Below are positions 1-7,536 of a stretch of 8,160 nucleotides of DNA, in pieces. Within the stretch, counting starts at the first letter, position 1. Each line of letters begins with the position of its first letter. Origin of the DNA: Peptostreptococcaceae bacterium (GTDB lineage Bacteria > Bacillota_A > Clostridia > Peptostreptococcales > Acidaminobacteraceae); contig JABXKX010000417.1 of assembly GCA_013619035.1 (NCBI GenBank), positions 1 to 8,160 on the forward strand, read 5' to 3'. Position numbers and translations under genes: made by a program. A model generated the notes under the pieces. That model saw nothing but the letters and a program-made list of their open reading frames with translations, made no database searches and was not told the DNA's origin.

Positions 1-49
1 TTCTTAAAATAATAAAAATAAAGATGCCTGAACAATGTTTAAACATCTT
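1..49 (-). terminator. Weak terminator-like hairpin at the end of the operon
   Basis: On the minus strand AAGATG (49-44) can pair with CATCTT (26-21) across a 17-nt loop, and the stem is followed by a T-rich run (TATTTTTATTATTTT). The stem is short and AT-rich and the loop is large, so efficiency would be low. The loop includes most of the palindrome TGTTTAAACA (36-45). It is the only terminator candidate downstream of the SH3b gene. Confidence 0.3.
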
Positions 50-124
50 CTAAAGTTCAATTTTAATTTGTAGGGCAGTTTCACTAAGTACTTCATTTAC
101 TGTCTTAGTATTGAGTTGAGTCAT
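50..124 (-). CDS. Very short ORF or gene fragment (24 codons), unrecognised
   Basis: ATG at 124 opens MTQLNTKTVNEVLSETAL..., ending in TAG at 50-52. The composition looks protein-like and amphipathic, but there is no Shine-Dalgarno sequence and I recognise no family. It could be a fragment of a lost gene in the decayed stretch that also contains the lipoprotein remnant. Chance is a serious alternative. Confidence 0.15.
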   Translation of the reverse strand: MTQLNTKTVNEVLSETALQIKIEL

Positions 125-192
125 TTAAGAATCAATTTGAATTTTTATGCTTTTTCATTAATCTAGTTCTGTTGTAGTAGGTTCATTATAAA

Positions 193-477
193 TTACTCAA
201 CTTTTCCTCTATCTGTATTCTCATGACCTTCATACATATATTCGGCTAATAAAGTAGCCAACTCCACATAATCACTTATTAAATCATCAATTACATCAAC
301 ATTGAAGATAAAAACATACGCTACATAAGTTACAGTAATACTGTTCATCCCCATCGTATTTATCTGATAAATCATCTAGATACTCATCAATAGTATCAAC
401 CTGATTCTTTTTTCTACAGTGCATGATAACAATGTCAATACGACTAATGCAAAACAGATTAAAGTTTTTCTTAGTAC
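193..477 (-). pseudogene. Frameshifted remnant of a small lipoprotein gene
   Basis: Just after the SH3b gene, the minus strand reads LRKTLICFALVVLTLLSC from 474 to 421. This is a near-ideal lipoprotein signal peptide with lipobox LLSC, then TVEK. That frame stops at 376-378. Adding one A to the A6 run (413-408) would join it to a second frame, KNQVDTIDEYLDDLSDKYDG. That frame is open to a TGA at 296-298. Near 300-345 the coding pattern moves to a third frame reading NVDVIDDLISDYVELATLL and ending at a TAA (193-195). The joined product would be a roughly 90-residue acidic lipoprotein of unknown family. The codon where a start is expected is GTA (477-475), not ATG or GTG. At least two indels plus a lost start indicate a decayed gene. 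Sequencing errors are possible, but the flanking long frames are intact. Confidence 0.6.
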
Positions 478-486
478 AAATGATTA

Positions 487-1791
487 TTACTCATTCTCTC
501 TTAATGGTCTGCAAGCATAATAAATCAGATCCTCACTTGTTGTTACTTCAAACCATAACATCTCAACACCATCTACAACACTTGTCTCATCCATATAAGT
601 AAGTGCCTTGACTTCTCTCATTTCTATGTGGTGAAAAGGTGTCTCATCTTTTATCCTTAAATAAATATCAAATGATTCATTTTGAATGAGATCATAATTG
701 CTACTAAAATTTTTCCCTCGTTCATCAACAAGGAACACATTGTAACTATCACCCGTGAACTCGACTGTATATGTCACATTCAATGACCTCAAGTTCTTAT
801 TAACCCAATCCTTCAATAATGTATAATCTACTGTGAATACAAAGTTACCAGATTCCCAGTGGATATTCTCTATAGTTTTGGTGATGGGTAAAAAATTAAA
901 CAGTTCCTGATGATTGGTATCAAAAGAATCAACTACTACCAAAGTTTCACCATCAAACCAATCCTTGAAATGGGCCAGCTTAACACCATCAGACATATCT
1001 AAGGGACCTCTATGTTCCAAGTACCAATCATCATTTTCACCTTCTATTGTATAAAAGCTGTAATCAAATCTGTCGTCAAGAGTCATAATCAGGTTATAAT
1101 TACAAAGCTTTTCGGTTTTCTCAGACATTTCAACCATTATGTTTTCATTCATATGATATATATTACTGGAATCAATATAGCCCTCGGTATCCCCTACACT
1201 TGCATCGAGAAATACAACAGTGCTATTGTCTCTGTAATCGTAAATCCTTGGACCTTGCAGATCTACTAAGATGTCTGTATTGTGGAAAATACCTAGTAAA
1301 TCAGATGATTTTATTGGTTCACTGTATAGCCAGTTGTACTCATATATTGACAGTTTATCGTTTACACAGTACCAACCTGCAATCCAACCAGCCTCTCCTT
1401 CTCCATACTCAATTAGATACCAAGTTCTCAAGTCGGTTTCTTTTTCCATCAGCACTTCATAGGTTTCCTTTTTTAAGGCAGTACCAATAACTTCAGACTC
1501 TACTGATGCATCTTTTCTAACATTAAGTCGATCTATTTCTACTCTAATCACAAGTTGATCTGAATCTTCATCAGAATGTGTCTGACTTGAACTTTGTTGA
1601 CTTGTAGCATTCTCAGTATCGCTTGCTGTTATCTCAACATCTGATACTTTGCTTTCTTCAGTTGCATCAACATTTGATGTACTGCTTTCTTCTACTGTTT
1701 GATTTATTCCTTCACTCTCATTAGTAGTTGCATTACTACTACATCCACATAGTAAAACGACTGACACGAAAATAATTAAACGTTTATTCAT
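487..1791 (-). CDS. SH3b-domain lipoprotein
   Basis: A 434-residue lipoprotein. The ATG at 1791 is preferred over an in-frame GTG at 1803 because GTGGAG (1803-1798) is itself the ribosome site, 6 nt before the ATG, and because MNKRLIIFVSVVLLCGC then forms a compact lipoprotein signal (lipidated Cys17). A Ser/Thr/Glu-rich linker follows to about residue 78. A bacterial SH3 domain covers about 80-143, with the motif RLNVRKDASVESEVIG and the closing TWYLIEYGEGEAGWIAGWYC. Such domains commonly bind peptidoglycan or wall peptides. The remaining 290 residues are not recognised. The extreme C-terminus (WFEVTTSEDLIYYACRPL) has an SH3-like pattern and may be a second degenerate copy. It lies 64 nt after the Memo gene with no terminator between, so it is probably the third gene of the operon. 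Confidence 0.85.
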   Translation of the reverse strand: MNKRLIIFVSVVLLCGCSSNATTNESEGINQTVEESSTSNVDATEESKVSDVEITASDTENATSQQSSSQTHSDEDSDQLVIRVEIDRLNVRKDASVESEVIGTALKKETYEVLMEKETDLRTWYLIEYGEGEAGWIAGWYCVNDKLSIYEYNWLYSEPIKSSDLLGIFHNTDILVDLQGPRIYDYRDNSTVVFLDASVGDTEGYIDSSNIYHMNENIMVEMSEKTEKLCNYNLIMTLDDRFDYSFYTIEGENDDWYLEHRGPLDMSDGVKLAHFKDWFDGETLVVVDSFDTNHQELFNFLPITKTIENIHWESGNFVFTVDYTLLKDWVNKNLRSLNVTYTVEFTGDSYNVFLVDERGKNFSSNYDLIQNESFDIYLRIKDETPFHHIEMREVKALTYMDETSVVDGVEMLWFEVTTSEDLIYYACRPLRENE

Positions 1792-1833
1792 TGCTAACTC
1801 CACTGTTGTCTATTATTTACATCCTCTTTATCC

Positions 1834-1863
1834 CTTATAAATCACTTCATTTTTATCATTCAA
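1834..1863 (-). promoter_or_regulatory. Weak possible promoter before the SH3b lipoprotein gene
   Basis: On the minus strand TTGAAT (1863-1858) and TATAAG (1839-1834) are separated by 18 bp across the end of the Memo gene. The -10 matches 5 of 6 and the -35 only 4 of 6. It could give extra transcription of the last gene, but read-through from the operon promoter is at least as likely because no terminator is visible in the 64-nt gap. Confidence 0.25.
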
Positions 1864-2641
1864 GTCCTATGAAAAAATAACTCGTTGACTCCATAACATG
1901 ATCACCAATGTAATCTGCTGAGTTGGCTCTATCATATATTTTATAATTGTTGGCCCATGAAAACACTAGATACAAAACTCCCGGTGTATCAAAATATGCA
2001 TCATTTAACTTAAAAAATTCATCATAGGCCTCTATCTCAAAAAGCTTCATCGTATGCTCATCGAATTGATCTGCTTCTTCTTTTGGATAATAGTGCGAAA
2101 AGTCTACTGATGCAATGATGAACACATCATCTGGAATCACTGTTAGCAGTTCATCAAGCTGATGCTTCTGAATGGACTTGTTGACCGCTATTGGAACAAC
2201 TCTCGCATTCTCGAAATAACGACCGATGAAAGGAATATGGATATTGAGTCCATGTTCCTTCACGATCTCGTCATCATCTTCATGGATAAAATCCAATGTC
2301 AGCAGTTGATCTATAAGTTTTCTATCTGTGTGAAGTTCTCCAAACTCACCGTACCAGCTTTTCTTTGAAACAAGCATTTCTCTGTCACTTGTCGAAAAGT
2401 GGTCTGGACTGAGTAATATTATAGTTTCAGCTTCATTTGAAGCCGTTCGATACATTTTTGTGATTTTATCAAGTGGCACATTATGATGTGGTACAATCAT
2501 GCCTTTTAAATCCACATCCTCATAGATTTCACTTTCCTCCATATATGACTCCAGGCTCGGATCATACTCAAGTTCAAAACCAGCCGGTTCAAAATTAAGC
2601 AATAGAAATATCAGAGGTAAGAGAATTCGATACTTAATCAC
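1856..2641 (-). CDS. Exported Memo-family (AmmeMemoRadiSam protein B-like) protein
   Basis: A 261-residue member of the Memo family, whose fold is related to class III non-haem iron dioxygenases (LigB type). Conserved blocks appear in order: GMIVPHHNVPLDK (about 47-59), LLSPDHF (76-82), EHGLNIHIPFIGRYF (129-143), VVPIAV (148-153) and IASVDFSHYYP (176-186). Candidate metal ligands are His52/His53, His81 and His183. The family's C-terminal Cys is missing, and the whole protein has no cysteine. The first 20 residues (MIKYRILLPLIFLLLNFEPA) form an export signal or membrane anchor, unusual for a family best known as cytosolic. The start is GTG, chosen for the strong GGAGG six bases upstream. It overlaps the A2M stop, implying translational coupling. 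No AMMECR1 or radical-SAM partner is in the window. The reaction is unknown. Confidence 0.87.
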   Translation of the reverse strand: MIKYRILLPLIFLLLNFEPAGFELEYDPSLESYMEESEIYEDVDLKGMIVPHHNVPLDKITKMYRTASNEAETIILLSPDHFSTSDREMLVSKKSWYGEFGELHTDRKLIDQLLTLDFIHEDDDEIVKEHGLNIHIPFIGRYFENARVVPIAVNKSIQKHQLDELLTVIPDDVFIIASVDFSHYYPKEEADQFDEHTMKLFEIEAYDEFFKLNDAYFDTPGVLYLVFSWANNYKIYDRANSADYIGDHVMESTSYFFIGLE

Positions 2642-5600
2642 TTATTACCTCCAGAAATCTCGTTATAGTTGACTCAAGTTCCCCATCGAAATACATTTGA
2701 ACAGTTGCAGGTTCTGATTTGTATCTTCCTACTTGTACAGCTCTAATGTAGTACTTAATAGTAACATTGCTCATATTGCTATAATAAGACTTTGATATAT
2801 TGCGATCATCATGATAAACATAGAAATTTGAGTCTTCACTTTGTCCTGCAAACTCGAATCCAGCAGGAATAACATCTCTAATTTGTACAAACTTCTTAGT
2901 TGGGTTCCTCACTTCAATTATAACTTCAACTATATCACCTATCTCAGGGTTAATATTTTCATACACTTTATTAATCTTTAGAGCACTAGACTGGAACTCT
3001 TCTGCATTAAGACCTGTAATTTTGAAGATCTCAGTAAAGGCGAGATTGTCATCAACAGAATCAAGTTTGAACGTATCATCCTCACTGATTTCTATATGTA
3101 CACTCCATGCATCAGAAAGTTCCACTGTTTCTCTCACACCATTTAAGGAATATGTCATATTTGCATCTTTGAAAGTCATTGGTTTCGTACTCAGATAGTA
3201 CAATTTATGCAGTCCCAAACTCTCCTCACGAATATCATCGACTTCAAGTAGTTCGTTATAAAGATTTTCCTTAATACCTAATCTGTTTGCAAAGGTACCA
3301 ACTAGTAATTTCTCTTGTGTACTGAGATTATTGTCATCATATTCATTCAAGAATTGAACACCATAATTGTACGCTCTTGTCACATCACCAATATCTAATA
3401 GCGCAAGCACCACATAGATTCTTTCGCCGTCTGTAAGTTCATCAAATGGCTCAGCTTCTAGAAACTCATTGATAACCAGTAGCACTTTTTCATCTTGTGC
3501 CGCTAATCCCCATAAAGCCATGCCTTTAGACGTTGCGGTTGTACTGTAATTAGTTAATATAGATTTCAGATAACCAATGACATAACTTCTATTAAAAGCT
3601 TCCATACCATAACCTGTTCCTGCGATAAGAGAAGTGGTTTCTATGGAAGGGTTAGCTGTTGTAAGTGGTCTGATTCCTTCATTACCGTACTGATATCCAC
3701 TTAGACTCAACTCCTCTAAATTCAATTCATAGAAATTATCATTAATCAATTGCCTTGCATAATGCCTTGCTATTATTTCCTCAACACGTTCTTGGCTATA
3801 ATTGATTATATCGTATAGATCATACAGATATTCTCTTGCATCCTTATTGTAAACATATAGATCTGTCTCTCTACTAGGATTTGAAAGCACAAAGTCGTTA
3901 TTTAGATCTCCCTCTCTTCTATGAGAAAAATCAATAAAAGATTCGACGACTTCAATAGATTCCTTTAATCCATCCTGATAATCATCCATCTGACCTACTA
4001 AAGTTACATCGTATGTCCCCTCTTCAACCAAACCAATTGATAAGTGGGTATTTTCTCTACCAATGCTTTTAGATTGACTCAAAACATCATCTTTACCTTC
4101 GAACTTGGAATTATAGAGTACTTCAGATGTTTCTGTAGTTTCACTTCCATCACAAGATGCAGTTATAAAAACATCATCTCCTTTTATGTATTCCTTATTG
4201 TATAAACCACGCACAAAGAACGGCAAACTGGTTGTGATGTTGGTTTTACCAACACCATAGTACAACTCCTTATTAACAACGTGCATTGTCACTCGCCATC
4301 TTGTTAAATTGTCAGGTAACTTGAATGTGTATGTTGCCTTACCATCCACAACATTTATGGTCTCAAATGTTGCAGTGTCCGGTAGATCATCTCTAATATA
4401 ATCACCATCACCACCTTCGCCGCATTCTGCACCACTCGCAAATGGATCATAAGCTACAGACGAAACTTCCTCATTCAAGATACCATCATTGTAGACATAT
4501 CTATGAAGGGTTCTGCCCATGTTGAAGTAGTCGTAATACAACTCAAAATAAGCTTCATCAACAACAGAGACATTTAAAGCACCATTAAATGGTTGCCCAT
4601 CTTTATCCTGAACCTCCACATTTAATGTAACTGTTTCAGCAGGATTGTAATCACCTTTATCAGTATAAGCAGAAATGCTACATTCTAAAGTTTCATAATC
4701 AAAATTCACAGCAAACGAGTTTTCCTTTGGAGTCATATGCATCATATTGCCATCAAAGTATATTGATTTGTACATCACATTCGGCCGATGTGCTTTCGTG
4801 AACTCAAATTCATACCTGGCACTATCAGTGACTTCATAAGATTGAAGACCTTCCCTCAAAATTAGATTAAGTGATAGATCATTATCATTTTCTGCTACAG
4901 GTTCTGAACCACTGTCTAACAGTTGAAATACAACAGTTTCTCCAACATCATATCGTACACTATAATTATAATTGTAATGATAAGGTTTTGCCCTATCAGT
5001 ATGTTCAGATTGATTCCTTTTGTACTTATAATTGTATATGCTGAAACTCTCTATCACAGATTTACCATCTGGACTTTTGACTTCTAGTTCAATCGAATAA
5101 CTATGATTGTCTTGCATCTCAAAAGTAAAATTACCTAATCCCTCATAGGTCGTGACTTGTTGAGAATCAAGCTGTTCTGTTACATATTCATACTCATAAA
5201 TATCAAATGAAACCTTGTGTAGAGGATTGTATACCGTCTCCACAAATGTCTTCAAAACATAATTATCTTCTATACGAACAGTGACAACACCATCATATGA
5301 CTCACCTTTAATATCTTCATAGTTCATGCCGAACGAACCGGAATAATCGGAAATATCAATATAATTCATCATCACATCGACATTAGCAGCATTATCCTCA
5401 GTTGCATGTTTAGATGTAATCATTATGTCATGAGGCATGACAGATAAATATGTTCTTGTATTTAAGTACTGTGATGATTCTCCTTTGTTGGATGCGTAAA
5501 CATAATAATTAACAGGCCTCCAGTTTGTACTTGTCACTCGCGGCGTTATCGTTTTCTCAATATTACCATTTTCATCTGTAAACATGTTTTCTGAAACTTG

Positions 5601-7361
5601 ATCATCGTATTTATGAGAGTGAGTTATTTCAAACTCCTTATCTCTATATGCCAAACCGCTGAAATAACTTGCGTTAAACGTGTAATTGAATGTATCATCA
5701 TGCATGATCAGCAACTCATCAATTGAACTTTCCAGTTCAATTTCAGGCTTCTCATATTCATCAACATAAAACTCTGAATAAGCCAATCTTTTTTCGCCAT
5801 CATACAAATTGACAGTATAGTAACCTGTTTCAAGTTCGAAATCAAAGCCCTCAGTCAGTGTTAAATGCTCATCTAAATAAACTTCTTTTTCTACAAAATA
5901 CTCCTCAGACCAGTTCCTACCTATTTTCATGGTCAATGATTCAATAGGTTCATCTGAACGGTTTCTTAGAAATGCAAAAATATTTACTTTATCTTTCGTT
6001 TGATACACATGTCTATCTGTATAAATAAATCCCCAATACTTCGTTTGGCTATTACTGTATTCATCATAGTAGTAGTCATAGTAATAGTCATACTCGTTTG
6101 GTTTTAGACTCATCAGGATGCTATCACCACCAACGGAAGCATACATATCAGTTTCCAAAGTAGTCTCATCTATGAATAGAACACCATCTTCTCCTGTAGC
6201 ACCCTTGAGTTCTTCATTCATATAGATATCTGCATTTGCCACAGGTTCATTGATATCACTATCTACAAGCCAGTACATGCTTCCGTTTTCAAATCTAGAG
6301 GTATAGACTTGATAGTTGTTAACTTGTATGAATATATAACGATGTTTGTCATTCAGTTCCGCAATGAAGTAACCATCCTCAAGTGGTGGCAAGCCTAATA
6401 AGTTTTCATAGCCATAAGTAGTCGATTCAATTTTCTCCTCAAATACTACATGCATATCATCGAACTTGACATCATCTACGTTCTGCTTCTTCAGTTTCAA
6501 GTAACTATCTCGATATAGATCAAAATCAGTAACTTGAAATATCTTTACATCATAACTGTCTTCAACTGTATATCTGGATAGACCAACACTGAATGGTTCA
6601 TTAGGTTTCACGTTAACGATTTGAGCATGAACTGATTTCTCATAGCTATAGTTAGATCTTGTCTCAAACTTAAAACTAAATGATTCTTGCAAAGTTCTTA
6701 CACCATCTGATACACCAGAGGCTACTTTTACTGTATAGGTCGTCTCCTCTTCAAGTTGCTGTGGTATAAAGACTATTTTCTCCTTATGATACTCAAACGT
6801 CCCTAAAACCTCTGGTTCAATTGAGAAGTATTCGTCAATAGATGTTATGTTTTCACTGTTAAAGTGTAGTTCAACTACTGCATTCGTATGAACACTTGTA
6901 TAATCGGTATTTGGATAGAAATCGACTATTGCAAGATACTCCATAGTCTGAAAAGCTTTGGTATAATCAAGAGGATCATATGTCATCGTATAAATCGTAT
7001 TCTTTTCCCACTTTTCCTCTGGAATCACAGTGTAATTCCTATTATCCGTTTTCTCGACTTCAAATGCCCTTTCTGGTATGAACTTAACGTTAGTTGTTAC
7101 CTCTTCTAAGGTTACATCACTTTTGAATGTTAAGGCTAAAGGCGATTCTAGTTTGACACCGTACTCATTCGTTTCTAGTGGTTCAACGTTCATAGCAGTG
7201 TTCAGTTCAAATACTTCCTTTTCTTCAACTTCAACAACTTCTTCTTTCTCTACTACTTCTGGTTCAACATTCGCTTCTAAACTCAGTTCTACATTTTCTT
7301 CTGCATTGCAGCCTACTAAAAACAGTAGACAGACTATTAGTAATAATGCTTTTTTTCTCAT
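2634..7361 (-). CDS. Alpha-2-macroglobulin family lipoprotein, thioester-less
   Basis: A 1575-residue surface lipoprotein of the bacterial alpha-2-macroglobulin family, large proteins thought to trap or respond to proteases at the envelope. The signal peptide ends in the lipobox LVGC (lipidated Cys18), followed by a Glu/Val-rich tether to about residue 60. Two Ig-like (Big_5-type) domains follow at about 65-145 and 146-236. The MG2-type motif YTDRHVYQTKDKVNIFAFLR is at 447-466 and an MG3-type FYVDEYEKPEIELE at 531-544. A Gly-rich segment (C980 G-E-G-G-D-G-D) precedes the A2M signature from PDTATFE (994) to LPDNLTRWR (1015-1023). A helical thioester-domain-like region covers about 1150-1390, and a C-terminal domain with DVIPAGFEF (1496-1504) and MYFDG ends it. 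The usual C-x-E-Q is absent: the aligned segment reads INYSQE (about 1186-1191), as in other thioester-less members such as the YfaS type. It is the first gene of the operon and overlaps the Memo gene by 8 bp. Confidence 0.92.
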   Translation of the reverse strand: MRKKALLLIVCLLFLVGCNAEENVELSLEANVEPEVVEKEEVVEVEEKEVFELNTAMNVEPLETNEYGVKLESPLALTFKSDVTLEEVTTNVKFIPERAFEVEKTDNRNYTVIPEEKWEKNTIYTMTYDPLDYTKAFQTMEYLAIVDFYPNTDYTSVHTNAVVELHFNSENITSIDEYFSIEPEVLGTFEYHKEKIVFIPQQLEEETTYTVKVASGVSDGVRTLQESFSFKFETRSNYSYEKSVHAQIVNVKPNEPFSVGLSRYTVEDSYDVKIFQVTDFDLYRDSYLKLKKQNVDDVKFDDMHVVFEEKIESTTYGYENLLGLPPLEDGYFIAELNDKHRYIFIQVNNYQVYTSRFENGSMYWLVDSDINEPVANADIYMNEELKGATGEDGVLFIDETTLETDMYASVGGDSILMSLKPNEYDYYYDYYYDEYSNSQTKYWGFIYTDRHVYQTKDKVNIFAFLRNRSDEPIESLTMKIGRNWSEEYFVEKEVYLDEHLTLTEGFDFELETGYYTVNLYDGEKRLAYSEFYVDEYEKPEIELESSIDELLIMHDDTFNYTFNASYFSGLAYRDKEFEITHSHKYDDQVSENMFTDENGNIEKTITPRVTSTNWRPVNYYVYASNKGESSQYLNTRTYLSVMPHDIMITSKHATEDNAANVDVMMNYIDISDYSGSFGMNYEDIKGESYDGVVTVRIEDNYVLKTFVETVYNPLHKVSFDIYEYEYVTEQLDSQQVTTYEGLGNFTFEMQDNHSYSIELEVKSPDGKSVIESFSIYNYKYKRNQSEHTDRAKPYHYNYNYSVRYDVGETVVFQLLDSGSEPVAENDNDLSLNLILREGLQSYEVTDSARYEFEFTKAHRPNVMYKSIYFDGNMMHMTPKENSFAVNFDYETLECSISAYTDKGDYNPAETVTLNVEVQDKDGQPFNGALNVSVVDEAYFELYYDYFNMGRTLHRYVYNDGILNEEVSSVAYDPFASGAECGEGGDGDYIRDDLPDTATFETINVVDGKATYTFKLPDNLTRWRVTMHVVNKELYYGVGKTNITTSLPFFVRGLYNKEYIKGDDVFITASCDGSETTETSEVLYNSKFEGKDDVLSQSKSIGRENTHLSIGLVEEGTYDVTLVGQMDDYQDGLKESIEVVESFIDFSHRREGDLNNDFVLSNPSRETDLYVYNKDAREYLYDLYDIINYSQERVEEIIARHYARQLINDNFYELNLEELSLSGYQYGNEGIRPLTTANPSIETTSLIAGTGYGMEAFNRSYVIGYLKSILTNYSTTATSKGMALWGLAAQDEKVLLVINEFLEAEPFDELTDGERIYVVLALLDIGDVTRAYNYGVQFLNEYDDNNLSTQEKLLVGTFANRLGIKENLYNELLEVDDIREESLGLHKLYYLSTKPMTFKDANMTYSLNGVRETVELSDAWSVHIEISEDDTFKLDSVDDNLAFTEIFKITGLNAEEFQSSALKINKVYENINPEIGDIVEVIIEVRNPTKKFVQIRDVIPAGFEFAGQSEDSNFYVYHDDRNISKSYYSNMSNVTIKYYIRAVQVGRYKSEPATVQMYFDGELESTITRFLEVISD
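2648..2652 (-). promoter_or_regulatory. Ribosome binding site for the Memo gene
   Basis: GGAGG, inside the 3' end of the A2M coding region, is followed by TAATAA and then the GTG start at 2641. This ideal 6-nt spacing fixes the non-ATG start and shows that the Memo gene is translated from the A2M message. Confidence 0.8.
6057..6092 (-). repeat. Short 12-bp tandem repeat coding a Tyr/Asp tract
   Basis: Within the A2M gene, residues 424-435 read YDYYYDYYYDEY. The DNA is about two and a half copies of a 12-bp unit (TAT GAC TAT/C TAC with small changes). The tract precedes the MG2-type motif and looks like a local low-complexity expansion in a surface loop. The reading frame is preserved. Confidence 0.6.
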
Positions 7362-7369
7362 TTTTTCAA

Positions 7370-7374
7370 CCCCT
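7370..7374 (-). promoter_or_regulatory. Ribosome binding site for the A2M gene
   Basis: AGGGG lies 8 nt upstream of the ATG at 7361 on the minus strand. It supports that ATG, which is also followed immediately by a proper lipoprotein signal peptide. Confidence 0.65.
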
Positions 7375-7405
7375 ACTTTGATTTAGTATGATTACCAATC
7401 AATCT

Positions 7406-7423
7406 CTGATACACGTATATCAG
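7406..7423. promoter_or_regulatory. 18-bp near-palindrome in the A2M leader (operator or hairpin)
   Basis: CTGATATACGTGTATCAG on the minus strand is self-complementary except for one T/G mismatch pair. The outer six bases on each side (CTGATA/TATCAG) match perfectly. It lies about 75 nt downstream of the predicted transcription start and about 45 nt upstream of the A2M start codon. That position suits a repressor operator or a small mRNA hairpin. There is no T-tract, so it is not an intrinsic terminator. Confidence 0.4.
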
Positions 7424-7504
7424 TTGCCAACTCATAGACTTATTTCAATCAGTTAACTAACAACACTATTATAGTATCTTATTACATTTTATTCCTTCTC
7501 ATCG

Positions 7505-7533
7505 ATTATATAACAAACAAAATTCATTGTCTA
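7505..7533 (-). promoter_or_regulatory. Sigma-A-type promoter for the A2M operon
   Basis: On the minus strand a -35 TAGACA (7533-7528, 5 of 6 to consensus) and a perfect -10 TATAAT (7510-7505) are separated by 17 bp. Transcription would start near 7498 and give a leader of about 135-140 nt before the A2M start codon. A second TATAAT occurs at 7473-7468 but has no good -35 at the right spacing, so this upstream pair is the better choice. Confidence 0.6.
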
Positions 7534-7536
7534 AGA

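Noticed and set aside
36..45. Palindrome TGTTTAAACA as an attachment or operator site
   Set aside because: A 10-bp AT-rich palindrome is expected by chance here, and most of it falls within the loop of the weak terminator candidate.
193..375. 60-codon ORF starting at the ATG at 375 as an independent gene
   Set aside because: It has no convincing ribosome site, and its acidic tail is better explained as the 3' end of the frameshifted lipoprotein remnant.
1012..1490. Three overlapping plus-strand ORFs of 63-96 codons
   Set aside because: All are antisense shadows inside the SH3b lipoprotein gene, have no family pattern, and overlap each other.
7078..7386. 102-codon plus-strand ORF rich in Ser and Thr
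   Set aside because: It is antisense to the Glu-rich N-terminus of the A2M lipoprotein. Its Ser/Thr runs are the complement of GAA/GAG codons, and it has no ribosome site.
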